Below are positions 56,418-64,000 of a stretch of 64,000 nt of DNA, piece after piece (the first letter of the stretch is position 1; each line of letters opens with the position of its first letter). The stretch spans positions 125,906-189,905 of the forward strand of contig NZ_BNBL01000006.1 of assembly GCF_014655595.1 (NCBI RefSeq), in the 5' to 3' direction. The notes below the pieces were generated by a model. That model was not told the origin of the DNA and ran no database searches. It saw only the letters and a list, made by a program, of their open reading frames with translations. Made by a program: the position numbers and the translations under genes. Source of the stretch: Streptomyces griseocarneus (GTDB lineage Bacteria; Actinomycetota; Actinomycetes; Streptomycetales; Streptomycetaceae).

Positions 56418-58871
56418 TCACGCCAGGTCGTCCGCCAGCTCCGCCACCCCCGTGATGCGGTGCAGCGGGTACGTACGGACCTCGTCCGCCGTGTGGTCGT
56501 ACGCCGTCACGAAGCCGCCCTCGACCCGGATCGGGGCGATGACGCGCTGGCTGGCGGCACCCTCGGCGTTGACGTAGCCGATCCACACCGCCGCCCCGGT
56601 CAGCACCGCCGCCTGGACCGTGGCGAGCGTGTCCGCCGAGGTGGTGCGCGGCAGCCCGCCGCCGGCCGGGGCGGGGGAGGAGGCCACCGGCTTGCGCTGC
56701 GCCGTGGAGGCCAGGTCACCGGCCCGGATGGCACGGACCGCCGCGCCCAGGAGCGTGGCGTCCGGCACCGGCGGGCCCTCGGGGACCGGGGCCGGGGCGG
56801 TGCGCGGCGGAGTGCGCAGGGCGTCGGCACGCGTGACGACGACATCGCCCTCCGCGGACTCGGCGGCGGGCGCGTAGCCCATCGTGCGCAGCACCTCGAG
56901 GAGAGTGTCGGGCGCCGCCTGCGCGGCCAGCACCGTCGCCGCCAGGCGGCGCAGCCGCAGCGGCGCCGAGCGGCGGTCGGCGAGGATCTCGGCCAGCAGG
57001 GCCTCGTCGTCGCAGCGTACGTACGACGACGCCGCGCCCACCCGCAGCCGGCCGTGCCGGCGGGCCACGTCGTCGATGAGGTAGGCGAGCGGCTGCGGCA
57101 CGGGCGTGCGCGAGTGCTCGGCGAGGAAGGCGTGCAGGTCGGCGGCGGTGCGGCCGGCGTCCAGGGCGCGGCGCACGGACTCCGGCGTGAAGCGGTAGAC
57201 GGTCGCGCCACCCTTGGACTCGACGTCCGCGAGCACGGCGAGCAGCTGCGCGAGCGGACGGTGCAGCGGGCCGGGCGCCACGGCCGTGAGGTCGGCCTGC
57301 AGCAGGACGTGGTCCAGCGGCTCGGGCAGGAGGGGCGCCAGGGCGGTCGCGGCGGCTTCCGGGTCCGTCAGCAGGGCGCGGGCGTGCGCCGTGAGCGCGC
57401 CCCGGCTCGTGACGCCCAGCTGCTCGGCCTCCGCCAGCGTCCACGTCGCCAGCCGCGAGCGCAGGTCGTCGGCCGCCGAACGCGGCGGGCGCTCCCAGCG
57501 CAGCCGGGCGAGCAGGGCGTCGGCGGGCACGGAGGAACCCGCGGGCAGGCCGGCGAGCAGGTCCAGCACCCGGCGGCGCACCTCGGGGGCGGGGCCGCGG
57601 TCCAGGTCCGGGCCCAGCGCCGCCAGCGTGCGGCCCTTCGCGTCCTTCCCGCCCGCCAGCCCCGGCGTGCGCGTGGCCGTCAGCCAGGCCGAGGCCAGCG
57701 CGGTCCAGCGCCGCTCGGCGGGCAGCAGCAGCCACTCGTCGTAGGCGGGGGTGGGGGCGTAACGCTCGTCGACGTCGCCGTCGGAGGCCAGCAGCCCGGC
57801 CGTGTAGGCGAGCTCCACCCAGAAGGCGGCGGCCGCCTCCGTGGTCTCGAGGACGGCGGCGGCGCGCTTGAGGTCCCGCACGCTCAGGCCGCCGGCCCGC
57901 AGCACGAGCGGGCCCGCGCCCTCCCACTCCCGCAGCAGCTCCTCCACCGTCGCCAGCGCCGTGAAGGCCTGCCCGGCGGCGGTCGCGTCGACCGTCCGGG
58001 GGTCGTGCGCGGCGACCGGGGACAGCTCGGGAGCCAGCGGCTCCGGCGCGCGGTGCGCCCGGCCGGCGCGCAGGTGCAGGGCCGCCTCGCGGGGCAGCAC
58101 CACGGCGCCCGGCCCGGTGGGCAGCAGCAGGCCCCGGTCGAGGAGCCAGCGCAGGTGCGGGGCGGGCTCGGCGGTGACCGTGCCGTGGGGCGGGCCCCAC
58201 AGCAGCCTGCCGAGGACGGCCGTGGCCTCCTCGGGCGCACCGGCCAGCAGCGCCGCCATGCGCCCGCGGTCCTCGAACAGCTCGGTCAGGGCGGTGACGG
58301 CCGTCACCGGGTCATGGGTGGCGGGCAGCCCCGCCGCGGCGATGATCTCCTGCAGCCGGCCCGGCGACATGCCCGCCGTGGCCTCGGCGACGGAGGGCCC
58401 CAGGCCGGTCGGCGAGGGGCGGGTCGCGGTGGGGGCGAGCAGCTCGCGGGCGGTGCGCACCAGGCGCAGCCGGTCCTCGCCGCCCCAGACGAGGGCCTGG
58501 TCGCGGAGGGCGGCCACGGCGCGCGGCAGCTCGGCGGTGATGGCGGCACCCTCGGCGCCGGCGGGCCCGTCGCCCGTCATCAGCGCGGCCAGGGTGGCGT
58601 ACGGGCAGGGGTCCGGGGCCACCGCGAGCGCCTCGGCGACCTGCAGCGCGAACCGGTCGAGGTGGTCCAGCGCCCGCACCACCGAGGCCCGGGTGGCGGC
58701 CCGGGTGGCCAGCTGGGTGAGGTCGCCCGGCACGGGATTGAGCAGGTCCGGGCGTGCGCGCAGCAGTCCGGCGAGGCCGTCGTCGGGGCGTGCGCGCAGC
58801 TCTTCGGCGAGCGTGCGCGGCCCCGCGGCGCTGCCGCCGCCGGTGCTGCCGGTCTCCCGCGAAGTGGTCAT
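56418..58871 (-). CDS. helicase-C/XPB-N-like domain protein with C-terminal WYL-like domain
   Basis: An 817-aa actinobacterial protein of the Helicase_C_3 (XPB/Ssl2-like) group. It has no Walker A or DEAD box, so it is not a helicase by itself. N-terminal region: TLAEELRARPDDGLAGLLRA, VVRALDHLDRFALQVAEALA. Middle: repeated winged-helix-like segments. Near residues 585-660 lies the XPB-N-like block (YRFTPESVRRALDAGRTAAD; RTPVPQPLAYLIDDVARRHG; LRRLAATVLAAQAAPDTLLE). The C-terminus AAVWIGYVNAEGAASQRVIA and VRTYPLHRITGVAEL is WYL-like. Perhaps a partner of the XPB helicase at 46612. Confidence 0.87.
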   Translation of the reverse strand: MTTSRETGSTGGGSAAGPRTLAEELRARPDDGLAGLLRARPDLLNPVPGDLTQLATRAATRASVVRALDHLDRFALQVAEALAVAPDPCPYATLAALMTGDGPAGAEGAAITAELPRAVAALRDQALVWGGEDRLRLVRTARELLAPTATRPSPTGLGPSVAEATAGMSPGRLQEIIAAAGLPATHDPVTAVTALTELFEDRGRMAALLAGAPEEATAVLGRLLWGPPHGTVTAEPAPHLRWLLDRGLLLPTGPGAVVLPREAALHLRAGRAHRAPEPLAPELSPVAAHDPRTVDATAAGQAFTALATVEELLREWEGAGPLVLRAGGLSVRDLKRAAAVLETTEAAAAFWVELAYTAGLLASDGDVDERYAPTPAYDEWLLLPAERRWTALASAWLTATRTPGLAGGKDAKGRTLAALGPDLDRGPAPEVRRRVLDLLAGLPAGSSVPADALLARLRWERPPRSAADDLRSRLATWTLAEAEQLGVTSRGALTAHARALLTDPEAAATALAPLLPEPLDHVLLQADLTAVAPGPLHRPLAQLLAVLADVESKGGATVYRFTPESVRRALDAGRTAADLHAFLAEHSRTPVPQPLAYLIDDVARRHGRLRVGAASSYVRCDDEALLAEILADRRSAPLRLRRLAATVLAAQAAPDTLLEVLRTMGYAPAAESAEGDVVVTRADALRTPPRTAPAPVPEGPPVPDATLLGAAVRAIRAGDLASTAQRKPVASSPAPAGGGLPRTTSADTLATVQAAVLTGAAVWIGYVNAEGAASQRVIAPIRVEGGFVTAYDHTADEVRTYPLHRITGVAELADDLA

Positions 58872-58971
58872 TCTGCTTACGGTACCGGGTCGGTGCGGAT
58901 GGGCCCCGGGTTCGGCCCGGGTTCGGTACCTTCGGTGGGGTTCGGCGGCTCGTGTGGCCTTGGGGGTTCCG

Positions 58972-59907
58972 GTGGGGATCGAGAGCGATCAGCTTGTTTA
59001 CGACTATTTGAGCCGGGTCGGCGACCTCGCCCAGAGACAGTCGCTCACCTCGGGCGACCGGATGCGGCTGGTCTCCCGGCTGCGGGCGGAGATCGAGCGG
59101 CGCCGGGCCGCCGAGGCGGCCGACACCCCGGCCGCCGTGCAGCGCATCCTGGACGGCCTGGGCACGCCCGCCGAGGCCGTCGCCGACGTGGACGGCGTCC
59201 TGGCGGCCGCCGAGGGCGCCGGCCGGGTGCCCGCCCAGCGCCGCGACGAGCGCCCGGCGGCCGTCGCCCGCGCCCCCTGGGGCGCGTCGCCGCCGCACCT
59301 GGCGACCGAGGAGGAACTGCGGCCGCGCGGCGGCGGCGAGCCCGGCTGGTGGAGCGTCGGGCCGGGGCCGGCCACGGCCGGCGACACCGTGCACGGCTTC
59401 ACGGGCGGCATCGAGATCCCGGACATGCTCAGGCCCCCGCCTCCCCCCGCCCCGGAGGTTCCCCGCACGGAGGACGCCCAGGAGGCGCGGGAGGGCAAGC
59501 CGGCGGAGGAGACGGGCGCGGAGTCCGGCTCCGACGAGCCCCGCTTCAGCTTCTGGCGTTCCAAGGCCGGCGTCCCCATGAGCCCGCTGCTCCTGCTCGT
59601 GGCCGTCCTCCTCGTCGCCGGCGCCGTGCTCGGCAACTGGATCGCCCTCGCCGTGGGCTGGGCCCTGGCCTACGTCACGCGCCGGCTCACCCAGGCGGAG
59701 TCGAAGTGGGCGGCCATGGGCATCCCGGGCCTCGCGGTGACCGGGGGAGTGGTGTGGCTGTGGGGACGGTTCAACGGGCGCTGGGGCGCCCCGATACCGC
59801 CGGGAGAGATGGCCGGGGCGCTCGCCGACACCTGGCCGGTGGTGGTGAAGGCCGCCGCCGTCGCGTCGGCGGCGTTCGTGCTCTGGCGGGCACGCCGGCC
59901 GGGATGA
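58972..59907 (+). CDS. membrane protein with HAAS-like N-terminal domain
   Basis: A 311-aa protein. N-terminal cytoplasmic helices resemble the HAAS/DUF1700 type (LVYDYLSRVGDLAQRQSLTS; RLVSRLRAEIERRRAAEAAD; RILDGLGTPAEAVADVDGVL). A disordered Pro/Glu-rich middle follows (about 110-195), then three or four TM helices (SPLLLLVAVLLVAGAVLGNW; IALAVGWALAYVTRRLTQAE; GIPGLAVTGGVVWLWGRF; VVVKAAAVASAAFVLWRARR). GTG at 58972 with GGGGG five bases upstream. Role unknown; HAAS domains are often found beside membrane sensors. Confidence 0.8.
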   Translation: MGIESDQLVYDYLSRVGDLAQRQSLTSGDRMRLVSRLRAEIERRRAAEAADTPAAVQRILDGLGTPAEAVADVDGVLAAAEGAGRVPAQRRDERPAAVARAPWGASPPHLATEEELRPRGGGEPGWWSVGPGPATAGDTVHGFTGGIEIPDMLRPPPPPAPEVPRTEDAQEAREGKPAEETGAESGSDEPRFSFWRSKAGVPMSPLLLLVAVLLVAGAVLGNWIALAVGWALAYVTRRLTQAESKWAAMGIPGLAVTGGVVWLWGRFNGRWGAPIPPGEMAGALADTWPVVVKAAAVASAAFVLWRARRPG

Positions 59908-59947
59908 GCCGACGGGCCCGCACGGACGTGAGGACGCAAGGGGGGCG

Positions 59948-60760
59948 CTACGCCCCCTCCCAGGGCCTGCCCGGGACCACCAGCGGACCACCCGTCACGG
60001 GATCCTCGACCACCACCGACTCCAGCCCGAACACCTCGCGCACCAGCTCGGCCGTCACCACGTCCGCCGGCCGGCCGCGCGCCACGATCCGGCCCGCCTT
60101 CATCGCGACCAGGTGGTCGGCGTAGCGCGCCGCCTGGTTGAGGTCGTGCAGCACCGCCACCACCGTGCGGCCCCGCTCCTGGTTGAGCCGGCGGCACAGG
60201 TCGAGGACCTCCACCTGATGGGAGATGTCCAGGTAGGTGGTCGGCTCGTCCAGGAGCAGCAGGTCCGTCTCCTGGGCGAGGGCCATCGCGATCCACACGC
60301 GCTGCCGCTGGCCGCCCGAGAGCTCGTCCACCGCGCGGTCGGCGAGCGCGGCGACGTCGGTGCGGGCCATGGCGTCGGCCACCGCCCGCTCGTCCGCCTC
60401 CGACCACTGCCGCCACCACCGCTGGTGCGGCTGGCGGCCGCGCGCCACGAGGTCCGCGACCGTGATGGCCTCCGGCGCGACGGGCGTCTGGGGCAGCAGC
60501 CCCAGCGACTGGGCGACGCGCCGGGTGGGTATCCGGGCGAGCTCCTCGCCGTCCAGCAGGACCGCGCCGCGCGCGGGCCGCAGCAGCCGGCCGAGCGCGC
60601 GCAGCAGCGTCGACTTGCCGCACGCGTTCGGGCCGACGATCACCGTGACCTCGCCGTCGGGGACGTCCAGGTCGAGGCCCTCGACGACGGTGCGTTCCTC
60701 GTAGGACAGGGTCAGGTCACGGGCGCCGAGCCGGCTGCCGGCGGCGGTTTCGACGGTCAC
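59948..60760 (-). CDS. iron-siderophore ABC transporter ATPase (FecE/FepC-type)
   Basis: A 270-aa ATPase: Walker A VGPNACGKSTLLRALGRLLR (Ala replaces the usual Gly in the loop), signature LSGGQRQRVWIAMALAQETD, Walker B LLLLDEPTTYLDISHQVEVL and switch VLHDLNQAARYADH. GTG overlaps the stop of the permease gene (GTGA). Last gene of a three-gene operon under an iron box. It powers import of a ferric siderophore. Confidence 0.93.
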   Translation of the reverse strand: MTVETAAGSRLGARDLTLSYEERTVVEGLDLDVPDGEVTVIVGPNACGKSTLLRALGRLLRPARGAVLLDGEELARIPTRRVAQSLGLLPQTPVAPEAITVADLVARGRQPHQRWWRQWSEADERAVADAMARTDVAALADRAVDELSGGQRQRVWIAMALAQETDLLLLDEPTTYLDISHQVEVLDLCRRLNQERGRTVVAVLHDLNQAARYADHLVAMKAGRIVARGRPADVVTAELVREVFGLESVVVEDPVTGGPLVVPGRPWEGA

Positions 60761-61821
60761 GCTTTTCCTCCGGTACGGCCGCGGGCGATGAGCCAGATCA
60801 GATACGGGGCCCCGACGGCCGCGGTCAGCACGCCCACCGGCAGCTCGGTCGGCTCGAACAGCTTGCGGGCCAGCAGGTCGGCCACCACCACGAGCACCGA
60901 ACCCAGCAGCGCCGAGCACAGCAGCGGGATCTGCGCGGTCCGCGTCATGCGGCGCGCGATCTGCGGTGCCAGCAGCGCCACGAAGTCCACCGGCCCGGCC
61001 GCGCCCGTGGCGAGGGAGGCCAGGACGACGCCGAGCAGCGCGAGCCCCAGCCGCACCCGCCCCAGCCGCACGCCCAGCGCGGTGGCCGTGTCGTCGTCCA
61101 TGGACACCGTGCGCTGCGCGCGCGCCGCCCAGCACACGAAGGGCACCAGCACCAGCAGCGCCCACGCCAGCGGGGCCGCCTCGTCCCAGCCGCGCGCGTT
61201 GAGCGAGCCGGTCATCCACACCTTCGCCTGCTGGGCGACGAGGTAGTCGCCCTTGGTCAGGAAGAGGTGGGTGACCGAGCGCAGCGCGACGGCGAAGCCC
61301 ATGCCGATCAGGACGAAGCGGGTGGCCTGCAGCCCGCCCCGCCAGGCGAAGGCGTAGACGAGCGCGGCGGCCAGCAGGCCGCCGGCCATCGACACGTACG
61401 GCAGCGCGGCGTAGGAGGTGACGCCGAAGGTCATCGCACCCACCGTCAGGGCGCTCGCGCCCTGGCTGACGCCGATGACGTCGGGGCTGGCCAGCGGGTT
61501 GCGGGCGACGGTCTGGATGAGCGCGCCCGCGACCCCGAGGGCGGCGCCGGCCAGCAGGCCGACGGTCATCCGGGGCAGCCGCGCGGTGCCCACGGTGAAC
61601 TCCGCGGCGGACGGCTGCCCGAAGAGCACCTTCAGCGCCTCGCCGGGCGCGGTGTTGGTCATGCCGACGCACAGGTAGGTCAGGCACGCGGCGGCCAGCA
61701 GCAGCACCAGGCCGAGCGTGACGGCCGCGCCGCGCCGGTGCACCAGGAACGACCCGCGCCCGGCCCGGAGCACGGCGTAGCCGGCGGGACGCGCGGCCTT
61801 CGCCACGGGTATCGCGCTCAC
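60757..61821 (-). CDS. FecCD-family iron-siderophore permease (second)
   Basis: A 354-aa, about ten-TM permease: TARLPRMTVGLLAGAALGVA, GALIQTVARNPLASPDVIGV then SQGASALTVG, GFAVALRSVTHLFLTKGDYL, and GPVDFVALLAPQIARRM near the C-terminus (coupling region). GTG start overlaps the first permease's stop by GTGA. Forms a heterodimer with the product of 61818-62861. Confidence 0.93.
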   Translation of the reverse strand: MSAIPVAKAARPAGYAVLRAGRGSFLVHRRGAAVTLGLVLLLAAACLTYLCVGMTNTAPGEALKVLFGQPSAAEFTVGTARLPRMTVGLLAGAALGVAGALIQTVARNPLASPDVIGVSQGASALTVGAMTFGVTSYAALPYVSMAGGLLAAALVYAFAWRGGLQATRFVLIGMGFAVALRSVTHLFLTKGDYLVAQQAKVWMTGSLNARGWDEAAPLAWALLVLVPFVCWAARAQRTVSMDDDTATALGVRLGRVRLGLALLGVVLASLATGAAGPVDFVALLAPQIARRMTRTAQIPLLCSALLGSVLVVVADLLARKLFEPTELPVGVLTAAVGAPYLIWLIARGRTGGKA

Positions 61822-62861
61822 GCCGCCACCGCCTTGCGGCGCACCAGCGTGACGAGGAACGGCAGGCCGATCAGCGCCGTCATCACGCCGGACGGCACCT
61901 CGCTGCCCTCGTACAGCACCCGGCCCAGGACGTCGGCGCCCAGCAGCATCACCGGGCCGAGGAGCGCCGCCATCGGCAGCACCCAGCGGTGGTCGGTGCC
62001 GACGAGCGCGCGGGCCAGGTGCGGGACGGCCAGGCCCAGGAAGACGATGGGGCCGGCGGCCGCGACCCCGACGCCGGTCAGGACGGTCGCGCCGACGCCG
62101 CCGACGATCCGTACGAGCCCCACGTTCTGCCCCAGTCCCCTGGCGACGTCCTCGCCGAGCGCCAGCGCGTCCAGGCCGCGGGCCACCGACAGCACCAGCA
62201 CCGTGCCCGCCAGCAGGAACGGCCAGATCTTCCAGGCCGTGCCGGTGCCGGGCCCGGCGATGGAGCCGATCTGCCAGAAGCGGAACTCGTCCAGCGTGGC
62301 GGCGTGGGTGGTCAGCACGCCGTTGACGACGGAGGCGATCAGGGCGTTGAGCGCGGCCCCGGCCAGCGCCAGCTTGACGGGCGAGGCGCCGCCGCGGCCG
62401 CGCGAGGCGATCGCGTAGACGGCCACCGATGCCAGGGCGGCGCCGGCGAAGGCGAACCACACGTAGCTCCCGGGGCCGTGCACCCCGGCCACCGCGATGG
62501 CGAGCACCACGCCCAGCGAGGCGCCCTGGCTGACGCCGAGGATGCCCGGCTCGGCGATCGGGTTGCGGGTGATGCCCTGCATGACGGTGCCCGCCATGGC
62601 CAGGGCGGCGCCGACCATCAGCCCGACGACCGTGCGCGGCAGCCGCATGCTCCGCACGATGGTCGTCGACGGGTCGTCACCGTCGTGCAGCAGCGCGTCG
62701 AGGACCTGCGAGGGCGCGACGGGCCGGCTGCCGACCGCCAGGCTGAGCAGGGCCGCGAGCAGCAGGGCGGCGACCGCGGCCGCCGTCCAGCCGACGCGGC
62801 GACGGGCGCCCGGGGACGTTCTCGGGCTGCTGATCGGGACGGCGGCTTGCATGAATTCCAC
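61818..62861 (-). CDS. FecCD-family iron-siderophore permease (first)
   Basis: A 347-aa permease: MRLPRTVVGLMVGAALAMAG, TVMQGITRNPIAEPGILGVS then QGASLGVVLA, RFWQIGSIAGPGTGTAW, GPIVFLGLAVPHLARALVGT. ATG at 62861 or 62852. No periplasmic siderophore-binding lipoprotein is encoded here, so the importer must recruit one from elsewhere. An iron box lies 73 bp upstream, implying DmdR1/IdeR repression when iron is plentiful. Confidence 0.92.
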   Translation of the reverse strand: MEFMQAAVPISSPRTSPGARRRVGWTAAAVAALLLAALLSLAVGSRPVAPSQVLDALLHDGDDPSTTIVRSMRLPRTVVGLMVGAALAMAGTVMQGITRNPIAEPGILGVSQGASLGVVLAIAVAGVHGPGSYVWFAFAGAALASVAVYAIASRGRGGASPVKLALAGAALNALIASVVNGVLTTHAATLDEFRFWQIGSIAGPGTGTAWKIWPFLLAGTVLVLSVARGLDALALGEDVARGLGQNVGLVRIVGGVGATVLTGVGVAAAGPIVFLGLAVPHLARALVGTDHRWVLPMAALLGPVMLLGADVLGRVLYEGSEVPSGVMTALIGLPFLVTLVRRKAVAA

Positions 62862-62933
62862 TTCGGCGAACGGCGACGGCTGCGGCGCACGGCTACGGCC
62901 GGAACAAGCCGCTCCTGCGGGATCGAGCCTCGG

Positions 62934-62952
62934 TTAGGCGAGGCTAAGTGTA
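62934..62952. promoter_or_regulatory. iron box (DmdR1/IdeR-type)
   Basis: TTAGGCGAGGCTAAGTGTA matches the consensus TTAGGTTAGGCTAACCTAA well in its first 14 bases (12 of 14) and weakly at the end. It sits between the divergent transporter operon and HAD gene. Confidence 0.7.
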
Positions 62953-62981
62953 CGGGTGGGGTGCCGGGCACAATGTGGGGC

Positions 62982-63638
62982 ATGACCCCGCTTGAGCGCA
63001 CGGACCACCGCTTCACGGTCGGCTTCGACCTCGACCTGACGCTGGTCGACTCCCGGCCCGGCATCAGGGCGGCGTACGAGGCACTGGTCGCCGCCACCGG
63101 CACCCCGATCGACATCGACCTCGTCATCGGCCGCCTCGGGCCGCCGCTCAAGCAGGAACTGCGCAACTGGTTCCCGGAGGAGGAGATCGAGCGCGTCAAC
63201 GCCGTCTACCTGGCCGGCTACCCCGAGCACGGCATCCTGCCCTCGCCCGCCATGCCGGGCGCCCGCGAGGCCGTGGCGGCCGTGCGGGAACTGGGCGGCC
63301 GGGCCATCGTGGTGACCGCCAAGAACCCCCGCAACGCCGCCCTGCACCTCGAGCACCTGGACATCCGGCCCGACGTGCTCGTCGGCGACCTGTGGGCGGA
63401 GGCCAAGGCGGTCGCGCTGCGCGAGCACGGCGCCTCGGTGTACGTCGGCGACCACGTCGGGGACGTGCGCGGGGCGCACACCGCCGGGGCGGTCGCGGTG
63501 GCGGTGCCCACCGGCCCGTACGGCGCGGCGGAACTGCGCGCGGAGGGGGCCGATGTCGTGCTGGAGGGCGGCCTGGCGGAATTCCCCGCCTGGCTCCGCG
63601 GCCACTACGCCGCGGAATCCGCCGTTCCACGCGCCTGA
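62982..63638 (+). CDS. HAD-superfamily phosphatase (phosphoglycolate phosphatase-like)
   Basis: A 218-aa HAD hydrolase: motif I TVGFDLDLTLVDSRPGIRAA (nucleophile D-L-D), a helical cap, motif II IVVTAKNPRN, motif III Lys in EAKAVALREHG, and motif IV VYVGDHVGDVRGAHTAGAVA. Acts on a small phosphate ester. ATG at 62982; an ATG three codons earlier is possible. Divergent from the iron transporter operon and adjoining its iron box. Confidence 0.88.
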   Translation: MTPLERTDHRFTVGFDLDLTLVDSRPGIRAAYEALVAATGTPIDIDLVIGRLGPPLKQELRNWFPEEEIERVNAVYLAGYPEHGILPSPAMPGAREAVAAVRELGGRAIVVTAKNPRNAALHLEHLDIRPDVLVGDLWAEAKAVALREHGASVYVGDHVGDVRGAHTAGAVAVAVPTGPYGAAELRAEGADVVLEGGLAEFPAWLRGHYAAESAVPRA

Positions 63639-63853
63639 CGGCGCTGTTCGGCGATCGAGCGCAGCACCCCGGCCCCGGAGACCAGGAATCCGACGCCCAT
63701 CAGCATGCAGACGAAGTACGCCGCGGGCGGCAGCGGATCGGCCCCCAGGAACAGCGGCGCGACGGTGGCCAGCGTGGCCACCGCGCCCACGAGGAAGACG
63801 ACGGCACCGGCCCGTACCAGCAGATCCCCGGCTCGGGGCGTTTCGCTACTCAC
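63605..63853 (-). CDS. small two-TM membrane protein
   Basis: An 82-aa protein: short hydrophilic start, then LLVRAGAVVFLVGAVATLAT and VAPLFLGADPLPPAAYFVCM then LMGVGFLVSG, two hydrophobic helices with a short extracellular loop, and a basic tail AEQRRQARGTADSAA. Its 3' end overlaps the HAD gene by 34 bp in convergent orientation. No family recognised. The last 147 bp of the window show nothing further. Confidence 0.75.
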   Translation of the reverse strand: MSSETPRAGDLLVRAGAVVFLVGAVATLATVAPLFLGADPLPPAAYFVCMLMGVGFLVSGAGVLRSIAEQRRQARGTADSAA

Positions 63854-64000
63854 CTGACCAGGGTAGATCCCTGGGCGGCGGTATGGCGTCCGGCTGACGG
63901 CGAACGGACCGGACGCGCAGCGGTACGGCCCGAGGACGTCTTGTCACCGGGCCCGGGACCATTAGCCTTGGGGGTGGCGGGTCTTGCGGCCCGCTGTAGT

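Noticed and set aside
56460..60125. 1221-codon plus-strand frame opposite the helicase-C/WYL gene
   Set aside because: Arg/Gly/Gln-rich shadow; the real protein is on the minus strand.

Overview
High-GC actinobacterial chromosome, almost certainly Streptomyces. The evidence is the codon bias (G/C in nearly every third position), GTG starts, a lone groEL2 with CIRCE operators, MsiK, a BldD-type box before a GAF-PAS-GGDEF gene, DasR-type dre sites, and Scr1/DUF397 regulator cassettes. The gene order msiK ... cdgB ... nagA-nagK ... otsB/otsA ... thrC-cysO-csp-groEL2 resembles the core chromosome around S. coelicolor SCO4240-SCO4310 (from memory). Most of the window is therefore core chromosome with short accessory patches.

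0-15 kb: sugar nucleotidyltransferase, MsiK sugar-import ATPase (dre-like operator upstream), tRNA-Thr, MMPL exporter, M24 peptidase, GNAT, DHA2 MFS pump, quinone-oxidoreductase-like enzyme, pentapeptide-repeat protein, secreted M4 metalloprotease, and small proteins including DUF1918 and an orphan antitoxin-like protein. 15-19.5 kb: patch of somewhat lower-GC regulatory cassettes. It holds a frameshifted Scr1-type HTH gene with its DUF397 partner, then a small protein, a DUF6879 protein, an intact Scr1-type HTH and a second DUF397, beside two coupled zinc-finger-like small genes. 20-23.2 kb: the most notable accessory locus. It is a three-gene cluster of Fe(II)/2-oxoglutarate oxygenase, tRNA-dependent cyclodipeptide synthase (XYP type) and 14-TM efflux pump, likely making, tailoring and exporting a diketopiperazine.

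23-28 kb: TerD, ArfB-like hydrolase, a SnoaL-TetR-SDR operon with a perfect 15-bp-arm operator, an IS5-type remnant and a MITE-like palindrome, and a flavin reductase. 28-37 kb: cdgB with Crp- and BldD-like boxes, a CBM35-like membrane protein, then an amino-sugar block on the minus strand (class II aldolase, PfkB kinase, deacetylase, ROK kinase, SIS isomerase). Together that block could carry an N-acetylhexosamine to triose phosphate, and a dre site lies before nagK. 36.6-42 kb: orphan sugar-binding lipoprotein, DUF3263, convergent otsB/otsA (trehalose) and gpgS (glucosylglycerate). 42-46.5 kb: S-box riboswitch-thrC-cysO, cold-shock protein, and groEL2 behind a promoter with two CIRCE elements.

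46.6-64 kb: XPB-type helicase, HelD-like helicase, CutC, HD-domain protein, DUF4031 pair, an N-acetylmuramic-acid utilisation operon (RpiR-MurQ-PTS EIIBC) with two phased operators, a helicase-C/WYL-type protein, a membrane protein, an iron-siderophore FecCD-type transporter under an iron box, a HAD phosphatase and a small membrane protein. Two dispersed intergenic repeat families each occur twice, and several short tandem repeats (11-, 12-, 15- and about 20-bp periods) lie inside or beside genes.
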